Source: TMP-86 sp046347195
Lineage (GTDB): Bacteria; Pseudomonadota; Gammaproteobacteria; Steroidobacterales; Steroidobacteraceae
Length of the DNA stretch: 64,000 nt
Direction of reading: 5' to 3'
NCBI GenBank assembly: GCA_046347195.1
Contig: JAXMGQ010000016.1
Location: 30,277-94,276, forward strand
Below the pieces are notes generated by a model, which did not search any database, was not told where the DNA came from, and saw nothing but the letters and a program-made list of their open reading frames with translations. This document shows positions 51,105 to 59,736 of the stretch, piece after piece; positions within the stretch are counted from its first letter, which is position 1, and each line of letters starts with the position of its first letter. The translations under genes were made by a program, and so were the position numbers.

Positions 51105-53246
51105 CTAGTCAGTCGTCGCCGGCACTTCGAAGGATTCCGGCGGCAGCCCGGCGCACCATCGCCGCCACATGCGACGCAGCGCTTCGTCGAGGCTTGCGGC
51201 GAGCACCGCCGGATCGCGTCCGGGTGAGGACTCCCAGCGCCTGCGCATGCCGGCACGCAACCGGGCCAGCTCCCCGACATGCGCCGCCCAATGGCAGCCC
51301 TTGGCAACGAAATCGGCCGCGTCGGTGGCCACGAAGTCCGTGAGTCCCAGCTGCCCCATGATGGCGGCGCCCTGCATCGCGGCCGGCGTGGCGCCCGCAA
51401 CGGTCAGGGTCGGCACACCCATCCACAGCGCATGGAAGGTGGTCGTGCCACCCGAATAGGGCATGGTGTCCAGGCAGATGTCGATGCGGTGATGATGGGC
51501 GAGGTAGGCATCGAGGCGATCGCGCAGCAGGAACGACAGGCGCTGCGCGGCGATGCCGAAAGCCTCGAACTTCGCGGTGAGTGCGGACTCCTGGTCGCGC
51601 TGCAGCCCGCCGAGGACCATCCGCGACCCGGGCAGCGCCCGCAGCAGCCCTGACCACAACTCGATCGAGGCCGCGTTGAGCTTGCCCAGGCGGTTGAAGC
51701 TGCCGAAGGTCAGGTGGCCGGATGCCAGCGCCGGCAACGCGTTCACCTCGGGCGAGGACTCGTGCGGCTTGAAGGGAACATTGGCCGGCAGGTACACCAG
51801 CTTCTCCGTGAACTGCGCATCGAAGCGCCCCGGTGGCAGGAAGAACCGGTCCGCCAGGTAGTAGTCCATGGCATCAAGGCCGGTGGTTCCGGGATAGCCG
51901 ATCCAGCTGGCCTGCACCGGCGCGGGCTTTCGAGCCAGTGCCTGCAGCCGGTTCATGGAGGTGTGCCCCGACAGGTCGATGAGCACGTCGATGCCATCAT
52001 CCATGATCTTCTTCGCAAACTGCACCGTCGATAGCGGGGCACTCGGGTGCCATTCGTCGAAGTACCCGCGCAGGCGCTGGCTGACCGCATCCTCGAGTGG
52101 GTTGTTGTAATAGGCGCAGAGCTGCAGCAGCGGACGCCGCCGCAATTCGGCGAGCACCGGCTCGATGAAATGCGCCACGGCGTGATTGCACAGATCGCCC
52201 GACACGAAGGCGACGCGCAGCCTGCGCCCGGGATCCGGATCGTTGCGATGGCGCGGCCGGGCACTGCGATATCCCGCCTCGAAACGCTCCCCGACTCGGC
52301 GGTGTTGGGCGAACAGTTCCGCGGTGCTCACGCCCGGGTCGTGGCTGCGCAGGAACAGCAGGCTCGAATAGCGCATGTCCTGGCCCGAGGCATCGGGTTC
52401 TGGCCTGAGCGACAGCGACTTGAGGGAACAGCTCTGCGCCTCGGCATACAGGCCCTGCAACTGGTAGAGGTTCGCGAGGTCGGAATACACGGCCACCGAA
52501 TCGGGTTCGATCGCCAGTGCTTCACGCAGGTAGCGTTCGGCTTCGGCGAAACGCTCCAGCTTGATCAGCGTCACGCCGAGGTTGCGGCGCGTCTCGGCAT
52601 CCTCGGGAGAAAGCCGGGCGGCGGTCTGCATGGCCTGCAGGGCGTCGTTTTCCTGCCCTCTCGACCACAGCATCGCGCCGAGCACCTTCCATCCTAGGCC
52701 CCGGTCCGGGTGGCGCACGGTGAGCAGTCGGGCGCCATCGAGTGCATCGGCGAAACGGCCCTGCCTGACGGCGCCGAGCAACGCATCCTCCAGGGCCTTG
52801 GTGCTGCGTTCCTGCCGGCGCCTCTCGGCGCGCGCCGGCGGCGCGGCGGCAGTGGCAGTGGCAATGGCAGTGGCGGCGGCGGCGGCGTTGGCTGATGCGA
52901 GCCGCGCGGCGAACTTCTCGACTTCCTGTCCGTCCAGTCCGTGCTCGCGCGCCAGCGCGAGGGTGTCCCTGGCTTCATCGACCCGGCCCGACAGCAGCAA
53001 GGCGTCCAGGTAGCCGAACCAATAGGACGGCTCCCGCGGATCGTTCTCCAGGGCGGCGAGCAGCAGGCTGATCGCCTCGGCGGGACGCCTGAGCTGCACG
53101 TACAGCATGCCCAGGCAATGATTGGCGGCGGCGTGCCGCGGCTCTTCGTGCAGGATACGTCGATAGGTCCCTTCCGCGGCGGCCAGGTCACCCCCGATCT
53201 GCAGTGTCATCGCCTGGTTCAGCAGGCCGTCCAACGCTCCGTGCAC
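51105..53246 (-). CDS. TPR-repeat O-GlcNAc transferase/SPINDLY-like protein (GT41)
   Basis: A 713-residue protein. An N-terminal block of TPR repeats includes GDLAAAEGTYRRILHEEPRH, GRVDEARDTLALAREHGLDG and ERFAEAERYLREALAIEPDS, split by a low-complexity Ala/Thr linker near 52860. The C-terminal half is the GT41 catalytic region: LRVAFVSGDLCNHAVAHFIE, IDVLIDLSGHTSMNRLQALA, QASWIGYPGTTGLDAMDYYL, LTFGSFNRLGKLNAASIELW, RIDICLDTMPYSGGTTTFHA. It would glycosylate proteins with a nucleotide sugar. I chose the GTG at 53246; an ATG at 53210 is the alternative. A longer frame beyond it lies over the HIT gene. Confidence 0.88.
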   Translation of the reverse strand: MHGALDGLLNQAMTLQIGGDLAAAEGTYRRILHEEPRHAAANHCLGMLYVQLRRPAEAISLLLAALENDPREPSYWFGYLDALLLSGRVDEARDTLALAREHGLDGQEVEKFAARLASANAAAAATAIATATAAAPPARAERRRQERSTKALEDALLGAVRQGRFADALDGARLLTVRHPDRGLGWKVLGAMLWSRGQENDALQAMQTAARLSPEDAETRRNLGVTLIKLERFAEAERYLREALAIEPDSVAVYSDLANLYQLQGLYAEAQSCSLKSLSLRPEPDASGQDMRYSSLLFLRSHDPGVSTAELFAQHRRVGERFEAGYRSARPRHRNDPDPGRRLRVAFVSGDLCNHAVAHFIEPVLAELRRRPLLQLCAYYNNPLEDAVSQRLRGYFDEWHPSAPLSTVQFAKKIMDDGIDVLIDLSGHTSMNRLQALARKPAPVQASWIGYPGTTGLDAMDYYLADRFFLPPGRFDAQFTEKLVYLPANVPFKPHESSPEVNALPALASGHLTFGSFNRLGKLNAASIELWSGLLRALPGSRMVLGGLQRDQESALTAKFEAFGIAAQRLSFLLRDRLDAYLAHHHRIDICLDTMPYSGGTTTFHALWMGVPTLTVAGATPAAMQGAAIMGQLGLTDFVATDAADFVAKGCHWAAHVGELARLRAGMRRRWESSPGRDPAVLAASLDEALRRMWRRWCAGLPPESFEVPATTD

Positions 53247-53290
53247 GCACCAGAAACTACCGGGACCGTGCCTCGCGCTCAAGCATGCCG

Positions 53291-53740
53291 TCAGGACGCC
53301 ACGCGCCCGAGCGCCGTGGCAAGCTGGCGCCGGAGTGCGCCATGCGCGGCTTCGCTCCAGGCGGGTGCCGTGTGCCAGTCGAGCGCCCAAGGCTGGGCGG
53401 AACGCTGGTCCACGGGTTCGTCGGCGAAGCGCGGGAAGACGTGCGCGTGCAGCGCCGGCTCGAGATTGCCGTAGATGGCGTAGTTGATGCGCACCGCGCC
53501 GGTGAGCTCGAGCAGCGCATCGCCCACATGCGACATGTCGGCGACGAAGCGGCCGCGATCGGCACCCTGCAGCGCGTTCAGGTGCGCAACCACCGGGTCC
53601 GGCAGCAGCAGGCAGTACCCGCGGAGCACCTGGCGCTCGGCCATGATGACCCAGCCTGATTCCAGCCGCGCGACGAGCGAGGTGTGCACACCGCGCCGGC
53701 AATCCTCCACCATGCGATGAATGGCGGTCAGCGTGCTCAT
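53291..53740 (-). CDS. HIT-like protein
   Basis: A 149-residue HIT-fold protein. VIMAERQVLRGYCLLLPDPV and GRFVADMSHVGDALLELTGA lead to INYAIYGNLEPALHAHVFPR. The HIT motif normally is His-x-His-x-His; here it reads HAHVF, so the third His is Phe while the first two remain. That could weaken nucleotide hydrolysis. The gene overlaps the cytochrome stop by four bases. Confidence 0.78.
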   Translation of the reverse strand: MSTLTAIHRMVEDCRRGVHTSLVARLESGWVIMAERQVLRGYCLLLPDPVVAHLNALQGADRGRFVADMSHVGDALLELTGAVRINYAIYGNLEPALHAHVFPRFADEPVDQRSAQPWALDWHTAPAWSEAAHGALRRQLATALGRVAS

Positions 53741-54153
53741 CGTCCCAGCGCCCTCGCAATCTCGTCCGGTTGCACCACGGCGGCGTGGTTGCCGAAGTGC
53801 GTGCGCAGGTGCGTCAGGAGCGCCGCGGCATCGGCATCCTTCAGCCAGCCGAAGACCGGCATGGCGGTGGGGTATCGTCCCGCGGGCATCGTGGCCGGCC
53901 GCTCGCCCTTCACCACCCAGCGCGCGAGCGGGCCTGGATCACCGTTGACGATGGCGGAACCCGCGAGCGCCGGGTAGACGCGCGGAATGCCGCGCGCATC
54001 GGGCTGGTGGCAGGTGCTGCAGTTGGCGGCGAACAGCGCCTCGCCGCGGCTCCCGGCCGAAGCAGGGGCCGGCGTTCCCGGCGCACAGGCCGACAGGGCC
54101 GCGCAGGACAGCACTCCGCAGCAGGCGAGCGCCAGGCCGGCACCCTGCCTCAT
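53737..54153 (-). CDS. Monohaem cytochrome c, probable lipoprotein
   Basis: A 138-residue cytochrome c. The N-terminus LACCGVLSCAALSACAPGT ends in a lipobox-like LSAC, so it is probably anchored in the periplasm. The haem site is FAANCSTCHQPDARG (CSTCH) and the likely Met ligand is in YPTAMPVFGWL. The ATG at 54153 overlaps the decarboxylase stop by four bases. It would carry electrons; no partner is evident in this operon. Confidence 0.87.
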   Translation of the reverse strand: MRQGAGLALACCGVLSCAALSACAPGTPAPASAGSRGEALFAANCSTCHQPDARGIPRVYPALAGSAIVNGDPGPLARWVVKGERPATMPAGRYPTAMPVFGWLKDADAAALLTHLRTHFGNHAAVVQPDEIARALGR

Positions 54154-55340
54154 GCCCGCAGCCAGCGGCCGCGATCCACGGCGATCGCCTGCGCCTTGCG
54201 GAAGAAATTGAACTCCGTGGCGCTGCACCAGGTGTAGGCGCCCATCATCGAGCCGACGAGCAGGTCCTTCGCCTCGAGCAACGGCAGCTCGAGGTTCTCG
54301 TCGATGACATCGATGCTGTCGCAGGTGGGGCCGGCGAGCACGGACGGATGCAGCGGGCCGCGCCCGTCCAGCGCGCTCACCGGGTAGCGCACGTGATCGT
54401 AGAGCTGCCCGTTGAAGCAGCCGTAGAGGCCATCGTCCAGGTAGTACCACCAGCGGCCGTCGCGGCGTGCCCGCCCCATCACGGACACCACCTCGATGGC
54501 GGCCGGGGCCACGATGAAGCGGCCGGGCTCGGCGATGACCCGCACGCCCGCGGGCAACCGCGCCAGCGCCGCGCGGATCGGCGCGCAGAAGGAGTGGATG
54601 TCGACCGGCGCCCCGCCGTAGTCCACCGGGAAACCGCCGCCGATGTCGATGAGCGTGGCGGTGTGTCCCAGCGCCTGCGCCTCCGGCAACAGCGCGCGGC
54701 AGGAGTCGATGGCCTCGACGTACGTGTCCGGGCTGCGAGCCTGCGAGCCGACGTGGAAGGAGAAGCCCTCGATGCGCAGCGACAGTCGCGCGGCAAGTCG
54801 CAGCAGTTCCCCCACCGCCAGCGGATCGCAACCGAACTTGCGCGACAGGTCGCACCGTGCGTCGGGGCTGCGGAACGACAGGCGAATCAGCAGGGATGCC
54901 CGCCGCGCATGGCGCGCGAACTTGCGCATCTCGTCGGGATTGTCGACCACGAAGCGCGTGATGCCCGCCTGCAGGGCGTTGCGGATGTCGATGTCGCGCT
55001 TGACCGGGTGCGTGTGGATGCAGCGCTCGGGCGCCACCCCCAAGCCTTGCACGAGCTGCACTTCGCCCGTGGTGGCAAGATCGAAGCTGGCGCCGGCGGC
55101 AGCGAGGGTCGCAACCACGGCCGGGTGCGGCAGTGGCTTGAGGGCATAGTGCAGGTCCACACCCGGCAGCGCTGCGGCCAGCGCGGCGTACTGTTCGCGC
55201 ACGCGCTGCGCATCGATGAGGAACAGCGGCGTACCGAACCGCGCGGCGAGGGAGCGCACCGCCCCGTGCGAGAACGGATCCTGGTCGGGATCGAGGAGCG
55301 CGGCCTCGTCCCGAAGGCTGGCGTGCTGCTCAGGCCGCAC
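54150..55340 (-). CDS. PLP-dependent decarboxylase, ornithine/diaminopimelate type
   Basis: A 396-residue fold-type III PLP enzyme. Cofactor Lys is in LHYALKPLPHPAVV; GFSFHVGSQARSPDTYVEAI, TLIDIGGGFPVDYGGAPVD and VIAEPGRFIVAPA bind PLP phosphate. AGPTCDSIDVIDENLELP carries the active-site Cys of ornithine decarboxylases. Length fits ODC-type enzymes. I chose the GTG at 55340 (VRPEQHASLR), which overlaps the upstream stop. It should make putrescine or a related amine. Specificity between ornithine, lysine and others cannot be read. Confidence 0.87.
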   Translation of the reverse strand: MRPEQHASLRDEAALLDPDQDPFSHGAVRSLAARFGTPLFLIDAQRVREQYAALAAALPGVDLHYALKPLPHPAVVATLAAAGASFDLATTGEVQLVQGLGVAPERCIHTHPVKRDIDIRNALQAGITRFVVDNPDEMRKFARHARRASLLIRLSFRSPDARCDLSRKFGCDPLAVGELLRLAARLSLRIEGFSFHVGSQARSPDTYVEAIDSCRALLPEAQALGHTATLIDIGGGFPVDYGGAPVDIHSFCAPIRAALARLPAGVRVIAEPGRFIVAPAAIEVVSVMGRARRDGRWWYYLDDGLYGCFNGQLYDHVRYPVSALDGRGPLHPSVLAGPTCDSIDVIDENLELPLLEAKDLLVGSMMGAYTWCSATEFNFFRKAQAIAVDRGRWLRA

Positions 55341-56346
55341 TGATCTCGAGCGACTCGGAGCCGGCGATGCTGGCCCGCTGCAGCCGGTCGCGCACCGCCG
55401 CCCAGCGTTCATCGGCCGGCACGTCCTGCACCAGGATTCGTACGCAACCGGCGCGGTCCAGGCGGCGCAGGTGATTGTAGAGGTTGTGCGCGTAGGTCTC
55501 CGGCTTCTTGCCGGCATTGACCCAGGTCAGGTAGCGGCGAGTCTGCAGCGGCGGACGCATCGCGAGCACCGCGACCTTCTCGCTGCGTTCGGTGAACTCG
55601 CCGGCCCGCGCCTCCAGATCCTCGATGGGCACGATCTCCAGCGGCGTGAGCGGCGCGTAGTGCTGGGCGCGATCACCAGGGACCCGCGGCAACTGCTCAT
55701 CGGCGGCCACGCCGGCCCGCGTCTCGACGGGTCCCACCACCGCGGTGAGCTGGGAGAGCGTGATGAAGCCCGGCCGCAGCAGCCGCGGCCGGTTGTCGAG
55801 GCAGGAGACGATGGTGGATTCGAGCCCGATGAGCGACTCCCCGCCGTCGAGGATCAGCGGCACTTCGTCGCCGAACTCCTCGCGCACGTGCTCCGGACGC
55901 GTCGGGCTGAGCCGGCCGTAGCGGTTGGCCGATGGCGCGGCGATGCCGCCGCCGAAGGCGGTGAGCAGTTGCTGCGCGAGCGGGTGCGAGGGGATGCGGA
56001 TGCCGACGCTGTCCTGTCCGCCCGTCACCAGGTCGTTGACGTTGTCGGCGCGCGGGAAGATGAGCGTCAGCGGCCCGGGCCAGAACTCATCGGCCAGCGC
56101 CTGCGCGCAGGGCGGGATCTCCCGCACCCAGCGGTGCAGGTAGCGGGGATCGTCGAGGTGCACGATCACCGGATGGTCCGGAGGCCGGCCCTTGAGCTCG
56201 AAGATCTTGCGCACCGCGGTTGGGTCGGAGGCATTCGCACCCAGCCCGTACACGGTCTCGGTGGGAAAGGCGACGAGGTTGCCGGCGCGCAGGATCTGCA
56301 CGGCCTCTTCGATCAATGTCTGGGGAGCACGTACCACGGGCGCCAT
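55330..56346 (-). CDS. tsaC: L-threonylcarbamoyladenylate synthase with C-terminal Sua5 domain
   Basis: A 338-residue Sua5-type enzyme that makes threonylcarbamoyl-AMP for the t6A modification of tRNAs. VQILRAGNLVAFPTETVYGL, KIFELKGRPPDHPVIVHL and WPGPLTLIFPRAD give the nucleotide site. GIRIPSHPLAQQLL and APSANRYGRLSPT complete the YrdC domain, and a Sua5 domain follows (PRVPGDRAQHYAPLTPLEIV). The ATG at 56346 is clear. It is translationally linked to the decarboxylase. Confidence 0.94.
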   Translation of the reverse strand: MAPVVRAPQTLIEEAVQILRAGNLVAFPTETVYGLGANASDPTAVRKIFELKGRPPDHPVIVHLDDPRYLHRWVREIPPCAQALADEFWPGPLTLIFPRADNVNDLVTGGQDSVGIRIPSHPLAQQLLTAFGGGIAAPSANRYGRLSPTRPEHVREEFGDEVPLILDGGESLIGLESTIVSCLDNRPRLLRPGFITLSQLTAVVGPVETRAGVAADEQLPRVPGDRAQHYAPLTPLEIVPIEDLEARAGEFTERSEKVAVLAMRPPLQTRRYLTWVNAGKKPETYAHNLYNHLRRLDRAGCVRILVQDVPADERWAAVRDRLQRASIAGSESLEISAA

Positions 56347-56367
56347 GATAACAAGAGATCCGCGAGC

Positions 56368-57591
56368 CTACCGCTGCAGCTTGAATCGATACCGCACGCT
56401 GAGCTGCAGGAGCTTCTCGCGCGCTGCCACGGGGTCGCCGTACAGCACGCGGGGCGGGAACCGGCTGCTGACCTGTTGCCATTCGCCGACCGCTTGCCAA
56501 TGGGCATCGAAGTCGTACAGGTACGCGAGCATCAACCCGTGTCCATCATCGTCGGTGAACGGGCTGTACTCACCGCTGTGCTGGTGCGTGGAAAAACGGT
56601 CGTAGCGCAGCGTGAGCCGCCCGGCGCCCCACTGCCGGCTGCCGAGCACGAACCAGGAGCGGAAGCTTTCGGCGTACTGCTCCTGGGGGACCGCATCGCC
56701 GCCGACGTAGGTCTGCCCCTGCATCGTCTGTGCGATCACCGTCCAGCGTTCATCCGGTTCCCAACGGACCCCGAGGCTGGTGAACTGCGTGCGCCAGGCG
56801 ATGTCGTCGGAATTGGTGGCACCCGGGTCGGCGCGGTTGTCATAGCGCAGCGCGCGCACTTCCCATTGATCATGATGTCGCCAGGACAAGCCCGCGTAGT
56901 AGCCGGGCCGGCCGTCGATCTCGCGATAGAAGGATTCGCGTGGCCGCCCCAGACCGCCGAACAGGGTCGATTGCCGCTCACCGATCGCCCAGCCGCGGCT
57001 GGCGATCAGATCGCCGGCCGGATCGTTCCAGCCGAACACGGCGGCCTGCACGGCGACTTCACCAAAGTATCCCTGGCTCGCGCCGATCCATTTCGCCTCG
57101 AGCTCCGATCCGAGGATCCTGATCTCCTCGCCCAGCCAGGTGTTGATGGCCGAACTCGACAGCGAATACGGCGTGCTCCACCCCACCGCGCGGTTCTCGA
57201 GCGATGCGGGCAGCTGGAAGGCGCCGACGCGCAGGCGATAGCGCACCGGCCCGCGCGGAAAGGGCCGCGCATCGAACCAGGCTTCCGTCAGGTCCACCGG
57301 ATGCTTGTCGGGATCGGCCCAGCTGCCGCCGACGGCGTTGAAGGTCCACACATCGCTGATCCTGTAGCGGCCCGCCAGCATCAGCCGCCCGACTCGCACG
57401 CCCTCGTGATCCGCATCGAAACGCAGGCGGCCGCTGCCGCCATAGAGGAATGAGGTGAGCCCGTCGGCGTACACGGCGCGCAGGTCGAGAAGGCCCTGCA
57501 GCTCGAGCCGGTCTCCCGCCCTCCCTGCACCCGACGCGCCGAGCAGCAACGCGAGCATCGCGATGCGCCAGTGGCGTGATCCCCGGTTCAT
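56368..57591 (-). CDS. Outer-membrane porin-like beta-barrel protein
   Basis: A 407-residue exported protein: signal peptide MLALLLGASGAGRAGD, then alternating aromatic beta-strands (YRISDVWTFNAVGGSW, YYAGLSWRHHDQWEVRALRY, LTLRYDRFSTHQHSGEYSPF) ending QLSVRYRFKLQR, with a terminal aromatic pattern like outer-membrane barrels. I recognise no specific family. It begins 2 bp after the stop of the plastocyanin-like gene, so the two were co-transcribed before the insertion event. Confidence 0.8.
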   Translation of the reverse strand: MNRGSRHWRIAMLALLLGASGAGRAGDRLELQGLLDLRAVYADGLTSFLYGGSGRLRFDADHEGVRVGRLMLAGRYRISDVWTFNAVGGSWADPDKHPVDLTEAWFDARPFPRGPVRYRLRVGAFQLPASLENRAVGWSTPYSLSSSAINTWLGEEIRILGSELEAKWIGASQGYFGEVAVQAAVFGWNDPAGDLIASRGWAIGERQSTLFGGLGRPRESFYREIDGRPGYYAGLSWRHHDQWEVRALRYDNRADPGATNSDDIAWRTQFTSLGVRWEPDERWTVIAQTMQGQTYVGGDAVPQEQYAESFRSWFVLGSRQWGAGRLTLRYDRFSTHQHSGEYSPFTDDDGHGLMLAYLYDFDAHWQAVGEWQQVSSRFPPRVLYGDPVAAREKLLQLSVRYRFKLQR

Positions 57592-57593
57592 GA

Positions 57594-57970
57594 TCAGTAG
57601 GACTCCCAGCCGTCCGGACGAGGCCGCGGCACGGGCTGCGCCCGCAACGGCTTCAGCAGATCGAACTTCACGTCCGCCGCGGAGCTGCCATCCAGCTTCA
57701 GCTCCCGGGTGAGGCTGGCGCTGTCGTCCGCGATGGTGGGGCTCCAGAGGGTGAGGCGGTAGCGGCCCGCCGGAAGATCATCGAGGGCGAGGCGACCGGT
57801 CTCGCCGGTCCGGCCGAAGAAGGGCGTTTCGGCCACGTAGATGTAGCCGACCATGCTGTCGTGGATGTTGCATCCCAGGACCACGAGGCCGGGCTGATCG
57901 AACTGGATGGGCGAATGCACCTCGCCCTTGTACAGCGAGAGCTGGAAATGCTTCGCAGGTGAAAAGGAAT
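57594..57970 (-). pseudogene. C-terminal part of a methylamine-utilisation/plastocyanin-like protein cut by an IS
   Basis: This part carries SPAKHFQLSLYKGEVHSPIQ, GLVVLGCNIHDSMVGYIYVA (candidate Cys/His copper ligands) and a beta-sandwich end (LALDDLPAGRYRLTLWSP). It joins in frame to the 59409-59720 part if the IS and one copy of the 8-bp duplication are removed (reading HQVYSF then SPAKHFQ). The intact protein, about 225 residues, would be periplasmic and possibly copper-binding. Confidence 0.85.
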
Positions 57971-59408
57971 GCCTCTATTGAAATCTGAGTGGGTAACCGG
58001 AGCTTTCTTCGGGGTAGATCTTGATCTTTGCTCTTCGATCTACTTTCATCGGCAAAGGCGAAGCGCGGTCTGGCGCCGCAGGCGGCAGAAGTCCGTGGCT
58101 GGTTGGGGCGCAGGCTCCTGAAGATCGAAGTGGAAGGGTCGAGATGGTCACCGAGAAGATATTCGAGTCTGCCCTGGGCATCAGCTCCCCCTGGTTCATC
58201 GCCGGGATGAGCTTCGAGCCGAGCCAGAAGAAGCTGAACATTTGCGTGGATTTCGAGGTTGGCAGCCGCTTTGGGGTCGCTGGCGCGGACGGGCAGCACC
58301 CGGTGCACGACACCGTGACCAAGACCTACCGGCACCTGAACTTCTTCCAGCACGAATGCGAGCTTTCGGTGCGGGTACCGCGAGTGAAGCTGCCCGACGG
58401 GAAGGTTGTTCAGGTGAGCCCGCCGTGGGCGGGCAAGCTGTCGGGCTTCTCGCTGCTCTTTGAGGCCTTCGTGCTGCTGTTGAGCCGGGAGATGTCCTTC
58501 ACGGGTGTCGCGCGCATCACCGGGGAGTCGGTTCATCGGATCATGGCCGTGTGCCATCGCTACGTCGATGCGGCGGTTGGTGCGGCCGATCTCCGTGAGG
58601 TGCGGCGCCTGGCGATCGATGAGACCTCGCGCGCCAAGGGACACGACTACGTGACGCTCTTTGCCGATGCCGACCCGGACCCCGAGCGGCGCCGAGTGCT
58701 GTTCGTGGCCGAGGGCCGCGAAGCCGAGACCGTGCAGGCCTTCGCCGCGAACCTGCGCGCCCATGCTGGCAAGCCCACCCAGATTGCCGCCATCAGCATC
58801 GACATGTCCCCGGCGTTCATCAAAGGCGTCGAGGCAAACTTTCCCAACGCACAGATCACCTTCGACAAGTTCCACGTGATCGCTCACGCCTCGGCCGCGA
58901 TCGACGCCATGCGCCGCGCCGAGCAGAAGCTCGACCCGAGCCTCAAGGGGTTGCGTTGGACGCTGCTGAAGGACCGCAGTCGGTTGGGGCGGCCGCAGCG
59001 CGCCGAGCTCGATGCCCTGCTGGCGAACATGACCAGCAGCCGCACCGCCCGTGCCTGGCAGTACCGCGAGCAGCTGCGCGAGATCATGAGCCGCAAGCAG
59101 CCCAACATCGTGCGCGCGCTGCTCAAGCAGTGGTGTACGAACGTGATGCGCTCGAAGGTCGAGCCGATGAAGGCAGTGGCCGTCATGATCCGCAAGCACT
59201 TCGAGGGGGTCCTCGCCTGGGTCGAAACACGGCAAACGAACGGCTTCTTGGAAGCCATCAACGGCCTGTTCCAGGCCGCCAAACGCAAGGCGCGCGGGTA
59301 TGGGACCTTCCGCACCATCCGCATGGTGATCTTCCTTGTCGCTGGCAAGCTCGACTTCTCCAAGCTCAATCCCTACGTCGCGTAACCCACTCGAAATTCA
59401 ACAGAGCC
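57971..59408. mobile_element. ISL3-family insertion sequence
   Basis: A complete 1438-bp element. The ends are imperfect inverted repeats: left GCCTCTATTGAAATCTGAG..., right (reverse strand) GGCTCTGTTGAATTTCGAG..., matching at 21 of the first 27 positions. An 8-bp direct duplication of the target, AAAGGAAT, flanks it (57963-57970 and 59409-59416), the length expected for ISL3. It lies inside the plastocyanin-like gene. Confidence 0.95.
58144..59385 (+). CDS. ISL3-family transposase
   Basis: A 413-residue DDE transposase. A cysteine-free N-terminus leads to SFTGVARITGESVHRIMAVC, RRLAIDETSRAKGHDYVTLF (first Asp/Glu), AISIDMSPAFIKGVEANFPN (second Asp), FDKFHVIAHASAAIDAMRRA, and a C-terminal Glu in ETRQTNGFLEAINGLFQAAK. 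The start is ATG 58144; longer readings lie toward the left repeat. The frame is intact, so the element may be active. Confidence 0.95.
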   Translation: MVTEKIFESALGISSPWFIAGMSFEPSQKKLNICVDFEVGSRFGVAGADGQHPVHDTVTKTYRHLNFFQHECELSVRVPRVKLPDGKVVQVSPPWAGKLSGFSLLFEAFVLLLSREMSFTGVARITGESVHRIMAVCHRYVDAAVGAADLREVRRLAIDETSRAKGHDYVTLFADADPDPERRRVLFVAEGREAETVQAFAANLRAHAGKPTQIAAISIDMSPAFIKGVEANFPNAQITFDKFHVIAHASAAIDAMRRAEQKLDPSLKGLRWTLLKDRSRLGRPQRAELDALLANMTSSRTARAWQYREQLREIMSRKQPNIVRALLKQWCTNVMRSKVEPMKAVAVMIRKHFEGVLAWVETRQTNGFLEAINGLFQAAKRKARGYGTFRTIRMVIFLVAGKLDFSKLNPYVA

Positions 59409-59720
59409 AAAGGAATACACCTGGTGACTGACCGAATCGCTGTTCGGGAACTCAACGGCCGTGCCGGCGGCCACCACCAGCACCTGCGGCACGAAGGTCT
59501 TGTTCACCTGATCCATCACCGCAGGCTTTCGCTCGCGTGAAGGCCGGATCGGGGCTCCCAGGGCGGTGACGGTGACGACGACGCCGCTCACCGGCCGGCG
59601 ATCGGCCGAGGTCACCGACACCGTCAGCGTGGACGCGGCCATCGATGCCGCGGAGGCCAACAGCGACAGGCCGGCCAGCAACGCGAGCGAAAAGAAGCCC
59701 GCGGGCACGGGCGCGGTCAC
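59409..59720 (-). pseudogene. N-terminal part of the plastocyanin-like protein cut by the IS
   Basis: A signal peptide FFSLALLAGLSLLASAASMA is followed by TLTVSVTSADRRPVSGVVVT, KTFVPQVLVVAAGTAVEFPN and SDSVSHQVYSF, the first copper-site-like His, where the IS interrupts. The GTG at 59720 is the best start. Downstream reading continues at 57970. Confidence 0.82.
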
Positions 59721-59736
59721 GGAAAGGTGACGCGCG

